Source of the DNA: Polaribacter atrinae
Lineage (GTDB): Bacteria > Bacteroidota > Bacteroidia > Flavobacteriales > Flavobacteriaceae
Assembly (NCBI RefSeq): GCF_038023995.1
Contig: NZ_CP150660.1
Span: 3,160,501-3,224,500 of the forward strand
DNA length: 64,000 bases
Direction: 5' to 3'
This document shows positions 52,769 to 62,161 of this stretch, in pieces. Positions within the stretch are counted from its first letter, which is position 1; every line of letters starts with the position of its first letter. Under the pieces are notes generated by a model. The model had not been told where the DNA came from. It made no database searches and saw only the letters and a program-made list of their open reading frames with translations. A program made the translations under genes and the position numbers.

Positions 52769-53797
52769 TTATAATATATTTTTAGTAGAATTTCTTTCAA
52801 CTAAATCTGTCTTAACAATAACAGTTTCATGCTTTTTCTTCACCTTAGACTTGTCTTCTAATCGGTTGATAAGCATTTCTGCAGCTGTAGCTCCCATAAT
52901 TTCTCCGTGTTGGCTAACTGTTGTCATTCTTGGGCTAGAGTGCCTTGCTAGAATTCCGTTAGAAAATGAAATCACAGAAAAGTTTTCTGGAATTTTGTGT
53001 CCTTGTTTTATGGCTACTTTCATAGCTGCAATAGCAGAAGATTCATCTGTAGCAATAACGCTGTCTATGGTGTTATTTTTAAAAATAGGAGTTAAAATAT
53101 TCTCGTAGTTTTTATAGTTGTCATCTATATTTATAATAAGGTTTTTTTCGGCTTTAATATTGTAATCTTCTAAACCTTTTAAATATCCTAATTGTCTTCT
53201 TCTTCCAATATCTAAATTATTCATTGTAGAAATAAAGGCAATATTTTTATGACCAGATTTTACTAAATAGGAAACAGTGCTTCTAGCGCTGTCAAAATTA
53301 TCTGTAACTACTTTGTCGCATTTTAATTTATCTGCAACTCTATCAAACATAACGATTGGAGTATCATTGTCTAAAACTTCTTGAAAGTGTTTATAATCTC
53401 CTTTAGAAACTGTTTCTTCTGCAAGAGATAATATAAAACCATCTATACTTCCGTTAGAAAGCATTTCAATTGTTTCTACTTCTTTCTTAAAAGACTCGTT
53501 AGAAATACATGAAATTATTTTATAACCTCTGTCGTTAGCAACTTTTTCGATACCGTTAAATACCTGTGCAAAGAAATAATTTAACATATTCGGAATTATA
53601 ATTCCGATTGTTTTGGTTTGCCTATTCTTTAAACTTAATGCATTAAAGTTCGGTTTGTAATTTTTTTCTTTAGCGTATTTTTGAATTTTATCTTTTGTAC
53701 TTACGCTTATTTCATAACTGTCGTTAAGTGCTTTAGAAACAGTAGAAATAGAAACATTAAATTCTTTAGCAATGTCTTTGATGGTAAGTCTTTTCAT
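52769..53797 (-). CDS. LacI-family transcriptional regulator
   Basis: The 342-residue protein has an N-terminal helix-turn-helix (TIKDIAKEFNVSISTVSKAL, about 4-23) with hinge, then a periplasmic-binding-like ligand domain (TIGIIIPNMLNYFFAQVFNGI, PIVMFDRVADKL, NIAFISTMNN, VIATDESSAIAAM). It regulates by binding sugar or a sugar phosphate and releasing DNA. It is 24 bases upstream of the HAD phosphatase gene in the same direction, so the two are probably an operon; target genes are unknown. Confidence 0.95.
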   Translation of the reverse strand: MKRLTIKDIAKEFNVSISTVSKALNDSYEISVSTKDKIQKYAKEKNYKPNFNALSLKNRQTKTIGIIIPNMLNYFFAQVFNGIEKVANDRGYKIISCISNESFKKEVETIEMLSNGSIDGFILSLAEETVSKGDYKHFQEVLDNDTPIVMFDRVADKLKCDKVVTDNFDSARSTVSYLVKSGHKNIAFISTMNNLDIGRRRQLGYLKGLEDYNIKAEKNLIINIDDNYKNYENILTPIFKNNTIDSVIATDESSAIAAMKVAIKQGHKIPENFSVISFSNGILARHSSPRMTTVSQHGEIMGATAAEMLINRLEDKSKVKKKHETVIVKTDLVERNSTKNIL

Positions 53798-53859
53798 ATT
53801 TGATTCAAAAATTAAAGACTAAAATACAAAATTCCCATCATAGTTGAGTTATAAAATAA

Positions 53860-55278
53860 TTATTTTACAATTTTATAATATTGTCGGTTCTTTAGAAGTT
53901 CAAAAATTAGGAAACCGTAAAGGATAACGTATTCTATACCAACAAACCAGAGGTTTTCTTTCCAAGGAGTGTTTGCGTAGGCTTGATAGCTAAAAATAAT
54001 TACGATTGTCCAAATTACAGGGAAACGATATTTGGTAAAAACAGATAAAACTAAAGGTGTTGCTAGATACCAAGGATGTACTGTTGTTGCGGTAAAATAA
54101 TAAAAACACAATCCGAATAACAATGCTGTGATTAATTGAATCATCGATTTATTTTGCCTAAAAAATGTGATGATTATAAGAAATAAGATGGTTAAAATAG
54201 GGGTGATTTTTCCAATAATTGCAATCTCATTATAGCCTCTAAACTGGTATCCAATTTCTCTAAAAATATAATAAAAACTGGCATTAAATTCAAAGTTTCT
54301 AAACCATAAACCAACAGAATTAGCATAATTATTAATGAATTCGGATGAATAAAAAGGAAGAAATAGAATGATGATTGTTGTTAATGTTATTGCATAAAAC
54401 CCTATAAGTTTTTTTATTCCTGAAAAGCTAGGAATCCATTTTAAACCAAAACTATTACGAGTAGTGTTCGAAGAAGTAACTTCTTTTTTATTAGAAGATT
54501 TTTGAACAAACCATTGAAAAAACAAGGGTAAAAACAATAGCGGAATTAACTTTACGGAAACAGAACAAGCTAAAAGTACTGCGGCCCATATCCATTTTTG
54601 CTGATGTAATTTGTATAAACTCCAAATTAAGAAAAATAACATAACCGGCTCAAAATGCAAGTTCCCCGTCATTTCTATAATTATAAATGGATTTAATGCA
54701 TACAAAAAAATGTTTTTTACAGGCAAGTTTAATCTTTCTAGTAGTTTCTTTCCGAAATACAGAATTCCAATGTCTGCAAGAATAATAATCAGCCTTAAAA
54801 CTACAATAGAACCAAAAATACTTTTACTAGCAAATAAAGCAGCAATTATAAAACAAAGTTGGTTAATAGGTGGGTAGTTGGTATAATGACTTCCATTCAT
54901 CTCCCCCATACCTGCGTATAAATTAGATGTTTCAGGAATAGGATGAATGCCTTGCTTTATATACGTTTCTGGTAATGATAAATACGGATTTAATCCTTCA
55001 AGAATCATACGTCCATCCCAAATAAATCTGTAGAAATCTTGAGATAAATTTGGGATAGCGAAGAGGAAAATCAACCTAAAAAGAATAACTAATCCAATTA
55101 AAGTTGATGTGTTTATAGATTTGCTTTTGATCAAAAAAAAGAAACAAGTAAAAAGTGAAAACCATAAAAATAAAAGTTTATAGAATTCTGTTCTTTCTAA
55201 GTAATAAGCAAAAGTTACATATAAAAGTGTGCTAATTAAAATTAGGAATACGTCTTTGTATTTGGTAAAAGACGACAT
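53860..55278 (-). CDS. Polytopic membrane glycosyltransferase (GT-C type, GT87-like)
   Basis: The 472-residue protein is strongly hydrophobic with about 11 membrane helices. It has the GT-C-type motif RFIWDGRMILEGLNPYLS (acidic residue in the first luminal loop), then GSHYTNYPPINQLCF and GNLHFEPVMLFFLIW. Such enzymes transfer a sugar, often mannose, from a polyprenyl-phosphate donor outside the inner membrane. Last in a three-gene operon whose genes overlap by one base each. The donor could be made by the DPM1-like protein encoded first. Confidence 0.82.
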   Translation of the reverse strand: MSSFTKYKDVFLILISTLLYVTFAYYLERTEFYKLLFLWFSLFTCFFFLIKSKSINTSTLIGLVILFRLIFLFAIPNLSQDFYRFIWDGRMILEGLNPYLSLPETYIKQGIHPIPETSNLYAGMGEMNGSHYTNYPPINQLCFIIAALFASKSIFGSIVVLRLIIILADIGILYFGKKLLERLNLPVKNIFLYALNPFIIIEMTGNLHFEPVMLFFLIWSLYKLHQQKWIWAAVLLACSVSVKLIPLLFLPLFFQWFVQKSSNKKEVTSSNTTRNSFGLKWIPSFSGIKKLIGFYAITLTTIIILFLPFYSSEFINNYANSVGLWFRNFEFNASFYYIFREIGYQFRGYNEIAIIGKITPILTILFLIIITFFRQNKSMIQLITALLFGLCFYYFTATTVHPWYLATPLVLSVFTKYRFPVIWTIVIIFSYQAYANTPWKENLWFVGIEYVILYGFLIFELLKNRQYYKIVK

Positions 55279-56768
55279 TAAGCTTTAGAGAATATTGATT
55301 TGACGAATACATAACTATACCCAATAAAAAGCATTAAGTGAAAAGGAAATAACCCAAAATCTCCACCTTGGTCTCCCACGATAAATGCACTATACATTCC
55401 AAAAACAAAGTAAATAGCCAATATACCTTCTAAAATTACATGAAAAGATGGCTTTTTCTTAATGTACTTATTGCTTTTCCATTCTCCTTTTAATCCATTA
55501 ATATTGAATTTTGGAGTTCTAATAAATTCACTTTTTTTACCTAAATGACCTTCTAAAACAGCAATTGTGTTGTGTAAAGAAAAGCCCATTGCTATTGAGA
55601 AAAAGGTAAAAAATGATCCAATATATTTTATAAACTTTATAAATCCGCCACCATATATTGCTTTAAACATAAACCAATAACAAACAAAAAAGATGAGTGA
55701 GCTTATTACAAAAAAGCTCATTACATAAAAGTAAACCTTTAAATGCTCGTATTCGTTTTTTATGTACAACATTGGTACACTTAAAACTGCTACCAAGAAA
55801 ATACACGTAAACATAGAACTGTTTAATAAGTGTAATAAACTATGAATTTTAGTTTTAAACGGAACGTTTTTACTTTTAATAACACGTTTCATCATTTTCT
55901 GAAAATTCTCTGCACCACCTTTATTCCATCTAAATTGTTGAGATCTAGCAGCACTAATAACGACCGGTAATTCAGCGGGAGTTATTACTTCTTCTAAGTA
56001 TTTAAATTTCCAGTTTTTTAATTGTGCTCTATAACTTAAATCTAAATCTTCTGTAAGGGTATCACCTTCCCAGTTACCAGCATCATAGATACATTCTTTT
56101 CTCCAAACACCAGCAGTACCGTTAAAGTTGATAAAATGTCCTTGGCTATTTCTACCCACTTGTTCTAATGTAAAGTGTGCATCTAAAGCAAAAGCTTGAA
56201 TTTTTGTAAGCGTAGAATAATCTCTGTTAATATGCCCCCAACGAGTTTGAACAACACCAATTTGTGAGTCTTTAAAATATGGTACTGTTTTGTATAACCA
56301 ATCTGGTTCTGGTAAGAAATCTGCATCAAAAATAGCAATGAATTCTCCTTTAGCTGTTTTTAAACCTTCTTTTAATGCCCCTGCTTTAAAGCCTTGTCTA
56401 TTGCTTCTTCTAGTGTGTTGAATGTCTATTCCTAACGATTGAATTTCTTTGATAAGTTTAGCTGTAATCTCTACAGATTCATCGGTAGAATCATCTAAAA
56501 CTTGAATTTCTAACTTTTCTCTTGGATATTCTAACTTAGCAATGTTTTTTAACAAACGTTCCATCACATACAATTCGTTGTAAATGGGGAGTTGTATTGT
56601 AATAAACGGAATCTCGTTAGTATTAGAAAAATCAAATTTTTCTGAGTTGTCTACTTTTTTTCTCGACTTTAAATAGTTTAAAAGTAAGTTTAATTGCGCT
56701 AATGCATACATAAAAATGAGCAATAACGATAACGAGTAAATAAATATAATAATGTATTCTATAACCAC
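55278..56768 (-). CDS. Family 2 glycosyltransferase, cellulose-synthase-like
   Basis: The 496-residue protein has an N-terminal membrane helix, a GT2 domain with PIYNELYVMERLL, QVLDDSTDESVEI, AIFDADFLPEPDW and TEDLDLSYRAQL, the QQFRWNKG motif (Q/RxxRW), then four to five C-terminal helices. Processive members make cellulose or other beta-glycans, while related bacterial enzymes make glycolipids. Lacking BcsB-like partners here, a glycolipid or polyprenyl role is more likely. It overlaps its neighbours by one base on both sides. Confidence 0.9.
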   Translation of the reverse strand: MVIEYIIIFIYSLSLLLIFMYALAQLNLLLNYLKSRKKVDNSEKFDFSNTNEIPFITIQLPIYNELYVMERLLKNIAKLEYPREKLEIQVLDDSTDESVEITAKLIKEIQSLGIDIQHTRRSNRQGFKAGALKEGLKTAKGEFIAIFDADFLPEPDWLYKTVPYFKDSQIGVVQTRWGHINRDYSTLTKIQAFALDAHFTLEQVGRNSQGHFINFNGTAGVWRKECIYDAGNWEGDTLTEDLDLSYRAQLKNWKFKYLEEVITPAELPVVISAARSQQFRWNKGGAENFQKMMKRVIKSKNVPFKTKIHSLLHLLNSSMFTCIFLVAVLSVPMLYIKNEYEHLKVYFYVMSFFVISSLIFFVCYWFMFKAIYGGGFIKFIKYIGSFFTFFSIAMGFSLHNTIAVLEGHLGKKSEFIRTPKFNINGLKGEWKSNKYIKKKPSFHVILEGILAIYFVFGMYSAFIVGDQGGDFGLFPFHLMLFIGYSYVFVKSIFSKA

Positions 56769-57463
56769 TATTTGAAACTGTATTTAAAAATCCAACCTAA
56801 TATTTTTATTCCTGCAAAGATACTTCCTTTTACAGTACCAGATACTTTAGAAACGCCTATTCTATTTCTATATTTTACAGGGATTTCTACGTAACTTAAT
56901 TTTTGTTTTAATGCCTTTAATTGCATTTCTACGGTCCAACCATAGGTTTTATCTTGCATGTTTAGCGCTAATAATTTATCATATTTAATAGCTCTAAAAG
57001 GACCTAAATCTGTAAATTTTGCTCCGAAAAATAATTTCATTAAAAAAGTTGCAAGCCAATTACCAAAGACTTGTTGAGGGGTCATAGAACCACTTTCTCT
57101 TAATTCTTTAACGCGAGAACCAATAACAAAATCTTTATGATCGTGTAAGATAGGATGAATGATTTCTGTTAATTGTTCTGGATAATCAGAGTAATCACCA
57201 TCTAAAAATACAATAATTTCTGGCTTTGTTTTTTGCTCAGAAATATAATCCATACCTTTTAAACACGCATAACCATACCCTTTTCTTGTTTCTGATAAAA
57301 CAGTAGCTCCTGCATTTTTAGCATTTATCTCTGTATTATCAGTTGATTTGTTGCTTATTACAATAATCTCATCAACAATTTTAGGAATATCGTTTATAAC
57401 ATTTGTTATGGAGTCTTGCTCATTATAAGCGGGAATAATAACTTTTATTATGGGTTCTATCAT
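56768..57463 (-). CDS. Family 2 glycosyltransferase, polyprenyl-phosphate sugar transferase-like
   Basis: The 231-residue protein has IKVIIPAYNEQDSITNVI, NKSTDNTEINAKNAGATVL, VFLDGDYSDYPEQL (DxD metal site), FVIGSRVKELRESGSM and GWTVEMQLKAL, the layout of DPM1-type transferases that load a sugar on polyprenyl phosphate. It has no added membrane domain. As first gene of the operon it may supply the lipid-linked donor to the GT-C enzyme encoded last. Promoter not identified. Confidence 0.9.
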   Translation of the reverse strand: MIEPIIKVIIPAYNEQDSITNVINDIPKIVDEIIVISNKSTDNTEINAKNAGATVLSETRKGYGYACLKGMDYISEQKTKPEIIVFLDGDYSDYPEQLTEIIHPILHDHKDFVIGSRVKELRESGSMTPQQVFGNWLATFLMKLFFGAKFTDLGPFRAIKYDKLLALNMQDKTYGWTVEMQLKALKQKLSYVEIPVKYRNRIGVSKVSGTVKGSIFAGIKILGWIFKYSFK

Positions 57464-57543
57464 TTTAAATCATTTAGACTGTTTTCCTTTCTAAAGGATG
57501 AAAAGTCTGTCCACTCTTGTATTTTTTTATCATTTTTATATTT

Positions 57544-57936
57544 CTATGCTTTTACCAACTTTCGTTTTTTGTAAATTAAACAATAACCGTTTTTTTGATT
57601 ATTTTTCAATTGGCACTTGTGGGAAATATCACCATTACTATCATAAAATAACCACCAATTTGTTTTTATGCCCTTAATAAAATGACCCTCTTTTTCTTTA
57701 GTTGCAAATTTGCTGTAAAAATACCAATAATTGGTTTCTAAATTATCAGTAAAACGACCTTCTTTTTTAATATTTCCATTTTTATAATAATATTTCCAAA
57801 AAGCTGTTTTTTTATCACCGTTTTGACAACCTTCTTCTTTTATTTGTCCGTTTTTGTAGAAAACTTTATGATATTGTTTCTGACTGAAAAACATCAACGA
57901 GAAAAAGAGAAAATAGATGAGGGGAATTTTTTTCAT
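57544..57936 (-). CDS. Secreted MORN-variant repeat protein
   Basis: The 130-residue protein has a signal peptide (about 1-19, ending MFFSQ) and four to five MORN-like repeats of the type YKNGQIKEEG, YKNGNIKKEGRF and YDSNGDISHK with WKYYY, WYFYS and WWLFYD between them. Such repeats occur in surface and toxin-immunity proteins of Bacteroidota, often of unknown role. It lies 80 bases upstream of the glycosyltransferase operon in the same direction; a link is not shown. Confidence 0.85.
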   Translation of the reverse strand: MKKIPLIYFLFFSLMFFSQKQYHKVFYKNGQIKEEGCQNGDKKTAFWKYYYKNGNIKKEGRFTDNLETNYWYFYSKFATKEKEGHFIKGIKTNWWLFYDSNGDISHKCQLKNNQKNGYCLIYKKRKLVKA

Positions 57937-58001
57937 GATTAATTTTAGTGCACTAAGTTTTGTAGGGTTTTGTTTTAGAATTTAGTGATTTTATTAATAA
58001 A

Positions 58002-58054
58002 AAAGCATTTAGATAACCATAACAAGTACCAAAACTATGGCTGTTATCTAAATG
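58002..58054 (-). terminator. Terminator downstream of the polyferredoxin gene
   Basis: AGCATTTAGATAA/TTATCTAAATGCT form a 13-bp stem, extended by CCAT/ATGG across a small bulge. On the minus strand it is followed by six T. It starts 17 bases past the stop. Confidence 0.88.
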
Positions 58055-58070
58055 CTAACTTTACTGTTAA

Positions 58071-59693
58071 TTATTTTTTATTCATTAAATCCATTAAGTC
58101 AACATCGTTTCCTAATAAGATTTCTGTAGGATTAATTCTACCTTCTTCTGGTCCGTTTTCTAATTTTAAAACTCCTCTAGGGCAAACTGCAGAACAGATA
58201 CCACAACCAACACAACTAGAACGTACAATGTTTTCTCCTTTTTGCGCGTAAGCTCTTACGTCAATTCCTTGCTCACAATAGGTAGAACAGTTTCCACAAG
58301 AAATACATTGTCCGCCATTAGTAGTAATTCTAAATCTTGATTTAAAACGTTGCACAAAACCTAAATATGCAGCCAACGGACAACCAAAACGACACCAAAC
58401 TCTATTACCAAAAATTGGGTAGAAACCGGTACCAATTACACCAGCAAAAATAGCACCTATTAAAAAGCCATAAATATCTTGAATGGTTTGTGTTTTAATA
58501 CCTAAAACTTGACTTTCTTGAGTAAAGAAAGTGTACAAAGCAAAACCGGTCATTACTAAAACAAAAACTAATACAGAGTGAATTACAATACGTTCTACTC
58601 TCCAAGAAAGTAAGGTTTTACTAGAGTTTTGTCTGTATGGATCTCCTAGTGTTTCTGCCAAACCACCACAACCACAAACCCAAGAACAATACCATCTTTT
58701 TCCGAAGAAATATACCATAACTGGTACTACAACAATTGTTAAAACAACTCCCCAAACTAAAATGAACAATCCAAAAGCACCACTTGCAAGCAGTTCTTCT
58801 AAATTCCATCTAAAGAAAAAGTCGTAATCTAAAGGGAAGGCATTTTTAAAATCATACCAAGGCATTTGAAAACGAACTAAAATTTCTGGAATTAAAAAAG
58901 CAAATACAATTTGAAAGAATAAAACAGAGGTAGTTCTTAAGATTTGATATTTATTATGACGGTATTTTATATACATTCTCACCGCCATAACAGTCATTAC
59001 TGTACAGTATAAAAAACCATATAAAAACCATTGACCTGAAGGGTTTCCGCTAAGGGATTTACTAATTGGATCTACTAAATACACCCAGTTTACAATAAAA
59101 TCTGGATAAAAATAAAGTAGTATATAAAAAGTAACTAAAAAGATAAAAGTAAACCAACCAATCCAACCACGGTTGGTAACTGCGCTTAAGAAAATTCCAT
59201 CATTTTTAATTCCTGGTTTGCCAAGTAAAATTATATCTGGTACAATAAACATTAATGCACCAATTATACCTAAACCAAAGGTTAAAAACCAAGCCCAACC
59301 TGTGTTGTCTGCAGCAAAACCTTTACCAGATTTTTTTGCCAGTTCAAAACTGATACTATGTGGTTTTCCTGAGATTTTATATTGAAATTGTTTTCCTTTA
59401 GCATCCCAATTTTTCTCTGAATCATATTTAGCAATTAAGGCATCATAATGATTATTAGAGGTTTCGTAAGCATTAATTACACGGCTAGAAAATTGAAAAA
59501 TATTTAAAGCTTCATCAGTAACGATTGCTTTAGAAAGTTCGTCTTTTATAATTTCGCTTTTATATCCTTTTTCTTTAATAAAAGTGTCTAATTCAGGTTG
59601 TGTTAAATTAAATGAACCTGTAAAGATGGTTCCTATAAAGAAGGTTAATCCTAATAGAAAGGTAATTAATCCTGTTTGTTTTATGAGTTTCAA
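58071..59693 (-). CDS. NapH/CcoG-like polyferredoxin membrane protein
   Basis: The 540-residue protein has about six membrane helices. The first is at 10-28 and is followed by a 100-residue extracytoplasmic domain, and others fall in the middle. Cysteine motifs are RWYCSWVCGCGG, VWCRFGCPLA (membrane-edge CxxxCP sites), CISCGNCSTYCEQG and CVGCGICSAVCPRG near the C-terminus (two 4Fe-4S clusters). Such proteins move electrons across or along the inner membrane, as in NapH, NosR and CcoG. No terminal reductase is beside it; the FAD oxidoreductase encoded upstream may be its electron source. Confidence 0.9.
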   Translation of the reverse strand: MKLIKQTGLITFLLGLTFFIGTIFTGSFNLTQPELDTFIKEKGYKSEIIKDELSKAIVTDEALNIFQFSSRVINAYETSNNHYDALIAKYDSEKNWDAKGKQFQYKISGKPHSISFELAKKSGKGFAADNTGWAWFLTFGLGIIGALMFIVPDIILLGKPGIKNDGIFLSAVTNRGWIGWFTFIFLVTFYILLYFYPDFIVNWVYLVDPISKSLSGNPSGQWFLYGFLYCTVMTVMAVRMYIKYRHNKYQILRTTSVLFFQIVFAFLIPEILVRFQMPWYDFKNAFPLDYDFFFRWNLEELLASGAFGLFILVWGVVLTIVVVPVMVYFFGKRWYCSWVCGCGGLAETLGDPYRQNSSKTLLSWRVERIVIHSVLVFVLVMTGFALYTFFTQESQVLGIKTQTIQDIYGFLIGAIFAGVIGTGFYPIFGNRVWCRFGCPLAAYLGFVQRFKSRFRITTNGGQCISCGNCSTYCEQGIDVRAYAQKGENIVRSSCVGCGICSAVCPRGVLKLENGPEEGRINPTEILLGNDVDLMDLMNKK

Positions 59694-59754
59694 AATAATT
59701 ATGGGGTATTATATGTTTTTAATGAAAGTTTTTTTTTGAGATGCTTAATATCAA

Positions 59755-61101
59755 TTAGATACTAAAAATTCTTTTCCAACTTTTCTTTTTTAATTGGATA
59801 TTTGTATTGTTTTCTTGATTGAATTTTGCTACAATTTCTGCTTCATGTAATTTGAAAAATTCTGGATCAAAATTAGCATCAGCCAAGAACTCTAACACAT
59901 ATTCAACAGATTTATTTTCTGTTAACCATTTGTCAAAAACTTCATGACGCATTCTAATTCCGAAGGTATTTATCCCTAAGAATTTTTTGGTGTTTTTATC
60001 AAAAGAAATAGTAATACATTTATTATCCGTTGGATGCTGCCATTGAAAGTAAGCTTCATTTTCCTGTTTCCCTCTTTCGCTAAAAACCCAACCATAGGTT
60101 TGATATTCTATGTCTAAAAATTTAGCTGAATTAAACCAATGTCCTGGCTTGTAAGCTGTTTTATTGCCACAAATGGTTTGTGCTAACGTTTCTCCCATCA
60201 TTCTACCAGTATACCAAACAGCTTCTATATTTCTACGCTGCCCAATAGCTTCGTGTTGTTCTGCACAATCTCCAATGGCATATATATTAGGAATGTTGGT
60301 TTCTAAAAAACGATTTACTTTTACACCACGACCTAATTTTATACCAGATTCTTTTAAGAAATCGATATTAGGAGTTACACCAGCTGTTAACCCAACAACG
60401 TTACACGGAATTTCTTCGCCCGTTTCTTCTATAATTATAGATTTTACGCGTCCGTTTTCATCAGACTTAATTTCTTTTAAATTGGTGCTTAATCGTAAAT
60501 CTATGTGATGTTCTTTAATATGTTCATTAATCATTGCAGATTCTTGCGCAGGTAAAACACCGTTCCAAAAACTATCTTCACGTACTAAAAAAGTAACAGG
60601 TATTTTTCTGCTTCTTAACATTTCTGCCAATTCTATACCAATTAATCCACCACCAACAATTACAGCTCTATTACAAGTTTTATTATCTGGAGCATATTTT
60701 TCTAGCTTCTCTAAATCTTGTTTATGATACATACCTAAAGTACCTTCTAGGTCTTGCCCTGGCCAACCAAATTTATTCGATTTAGAGCCTGTTGCAATAA
60801 TTAAACGATCAAAAGAAAGTGTTTCTCCGTTTGTAAAATCTAATTGCTTTTTATCGGTATTTACTTTTGCTACGAATCCTTCTTTTAAAGAAATTCTATT
60901 TTTCTCCCAAAACCAATTCTCATAAGGTTGTGTGTGTTCAAACTTCATGTGCCCCATATATACATACATAAGTGCGGTCCTAGAAAAGAAGTATTTTGTT
61001 TCTGCAGAGACAATGGTTATTTTATGATCAGAATTTTTTCTGATATGTCTTGCAGCTGTAACGCCAGAAATTCCGTTACCGATAATTACAATATGTTCCA
61101 T
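59755..61101 (-). CDS. FAD-dependent NAD(P) oxidoreductase (NirB/rubredoxin reductase-like)
   Basis: The 448-residue protein has an N-terminal FAD motif HIVIIGNGISGVTAARHI, a NAD(P) motif RAVIVGGGLIGIELAEML (about 148-165), LIIATGSKSNKFGWPG and IYAIGDCAEQHEAIG, as in pyridine-nucleotide disulfide oxidoreductases without redox cysteines. The last ~120 residues are an extension with many aromatic residues. It probably takes electrons from NAD(P)H and may pass them to the polyferredoxin encoded 61 bases downstream. Physiological partner is inferred. Confidence 0.9.
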   Translation of the reverse strand: MEHIVIIGNGISGVTAARHIRKNSDHKITIVSAETKYFFSRTALMYVYMGHMKFEHTQPYENWFWEKNRISLKEGFVAKVNTDKKQLDFTNGETLSFDRLIIATGSKSNKFGWPGQDLEGTLGMYHKQDLEKLEKYAPDNKTCNRAVIVGGGLIGIELAEMLRSRKIPVTFLVREDSFWNGVLPAQESAMINEHIKEHHIDLRLSTNLKEIKSDENGRVKSIIIEETGEEIPCNVVGLTAGVTPNIDFLKESGIKLGRGVKVNRFLETNIPNIYAIGDCAEQHEAIGQRRNIEAVWYTGRMMGETLAQTICGNKTAYKPGHWFNSAKFLDIEYQTYGWVFSERGKQENEAYFQWQHPTDNKCITISFDKNTKKFLGINTFGIRMRHEVFDKWLTENKSVEYVLEFLADANFDPEFFKLHEAEIVAKFNQENNTNIQLKKKSWKRIFSI

Positions 61102-61132
61102 AGTTGATAGATTGTTGGGGTTATGTCGAAGC

Positions 61133-61163
61133 TAAAGTTAAGAACTTAATTATTATTCTTCAA
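61133..61163 (-). promoter_or_regulatory. Possible promoter of the FAD oxidoreductase gene
   Basis: On the minus strand TTG is followed by 20 bases and TAACTTTA, near the TTTG-N19-TAnnTTTG consensus but missing the final G. It lies 32 bases upstream of the start codon. Confidence 0.35.
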
Positions 61164-61268
61164 TTTAATTGAATTTAGAATAATTATAAATAAAAAATAT
61201 TAGTAAGTATCTTTCAATTGATTAGACTTATCTGAAATATTTTATAATTAAATACAATCAACCAAAAA

Positions 61269-62138
61269 ATGAAAAATTATATCTCAAAAAATATTTTAGT
61301 AGTAGTTTTAGTCTTAAACTTAAATGCTTTTGCTCAAGAAGGTAACGTCTCTAAAAGTAACGTTCAAACTTATACCCCTTCTAAGTTATTAAATAAAGGG
61401 CAATGGGATATTAAGTTTTTTAATGGTTTATATACAGAAACAAAAGGAACATCAAAAGGAGTAAAGGCAGATAAATTAAGAGAAAACTATTTTACAAGCA
61501 CTTTAGATATTTTTACAGGAGTATCAGACAATAACCGTTTAAATGTTGGTTTATTATTAGAATATAGATCTAATACCATAAACGGTAAAAGTGCAACGTC
61601 TGTTTTTAGTTTAGGGAACGATGTTAACTCTAGAAAAGGGTTATCTTCTTTTGCTCCTGCAATAAAATGGCAGCCAATTGAAAGTGTTGGTAATTTCTCT
61701 ATACAAAGTGCATTTCATATTCCTATTAATAACGAAGAATCTGATGGGAACGGTGTTTATTTAGATCAAACGGCGTATATGTTTCAAAATAGATTTTTTT
61801 ATGATTATACATTACCAAGCGGAAAATGGCAATTGTTTACAGAATTAGCAACAGAGTATAATTTTGGTTCTGAAGAAAGTTTTGCTAATGATACGTTTGT
61901 ATTGGCACCAGGTGTTTTTATGAGTTATTTTCCAACAGATAAATCTACCGTTTTAGGCTTTGTACAACACTCTCAACGTTTTGGAGATTTTACACAAGAT
62001 TATACTGCTTTGGGTTTTGGAGGGAAATATCAATTAAACAGCACCTTAAATATAGAAGCTTTGTACAGTAAATTTGTTCGAGGAAGTGATACCGGATTAG
62101 GACAAAGTTTTAACATTGGTTTAAGAGCTTTATTTTAA
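61269..62138 (+). CDS. Outer membrane beta-barrel protein of unknown function
   Basis: The 289-residue protein has a signal peptide (about 1-22, ending AFAQ) and alternating amphipathic strands (QWDIKFFNGLYTET, NRLNVGLLLEYRSN, FSIQSAFHIPINN and KYQLNSTLNIEALYSKFVRG), ending RALF with a terminal Phe, as expected for an outer-membrane barrel. A transporter or pore is plausible but not demonstrated. It lies 24 bases upstream of the GH113-like lipoprotein gene, probably in one transcript. Confidence 0.8.
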   Translation: MKNYISKNILVVVLVLNLNAFAQEGNVSKSNVQTYTPSKLLNKGQWDIKFFNGLYTETKGTSKGVKADKLRENYFTSTLDIFTGVSDNNRLNVGLLLEYRSNTINGKSATSVFSLGNDVNSRKGLSSFAPAIKWQPIESVGNFSIQSAFHIPINNEESDGNGVYLDQTAYMFQNRFFYDYTLPSGKWQLFTELATEYNFGSEESFANDTFVLAPGVFMSYFPTDKSTVLGFVQHSQRFGDFTQDYTALGFGGKYQLNSTLNIEALYSKFVRGSDTGLGQSFNIGLRALF

Positions 62139-62161
62139 TTAAAAGCTATTTTTATGGCTTT

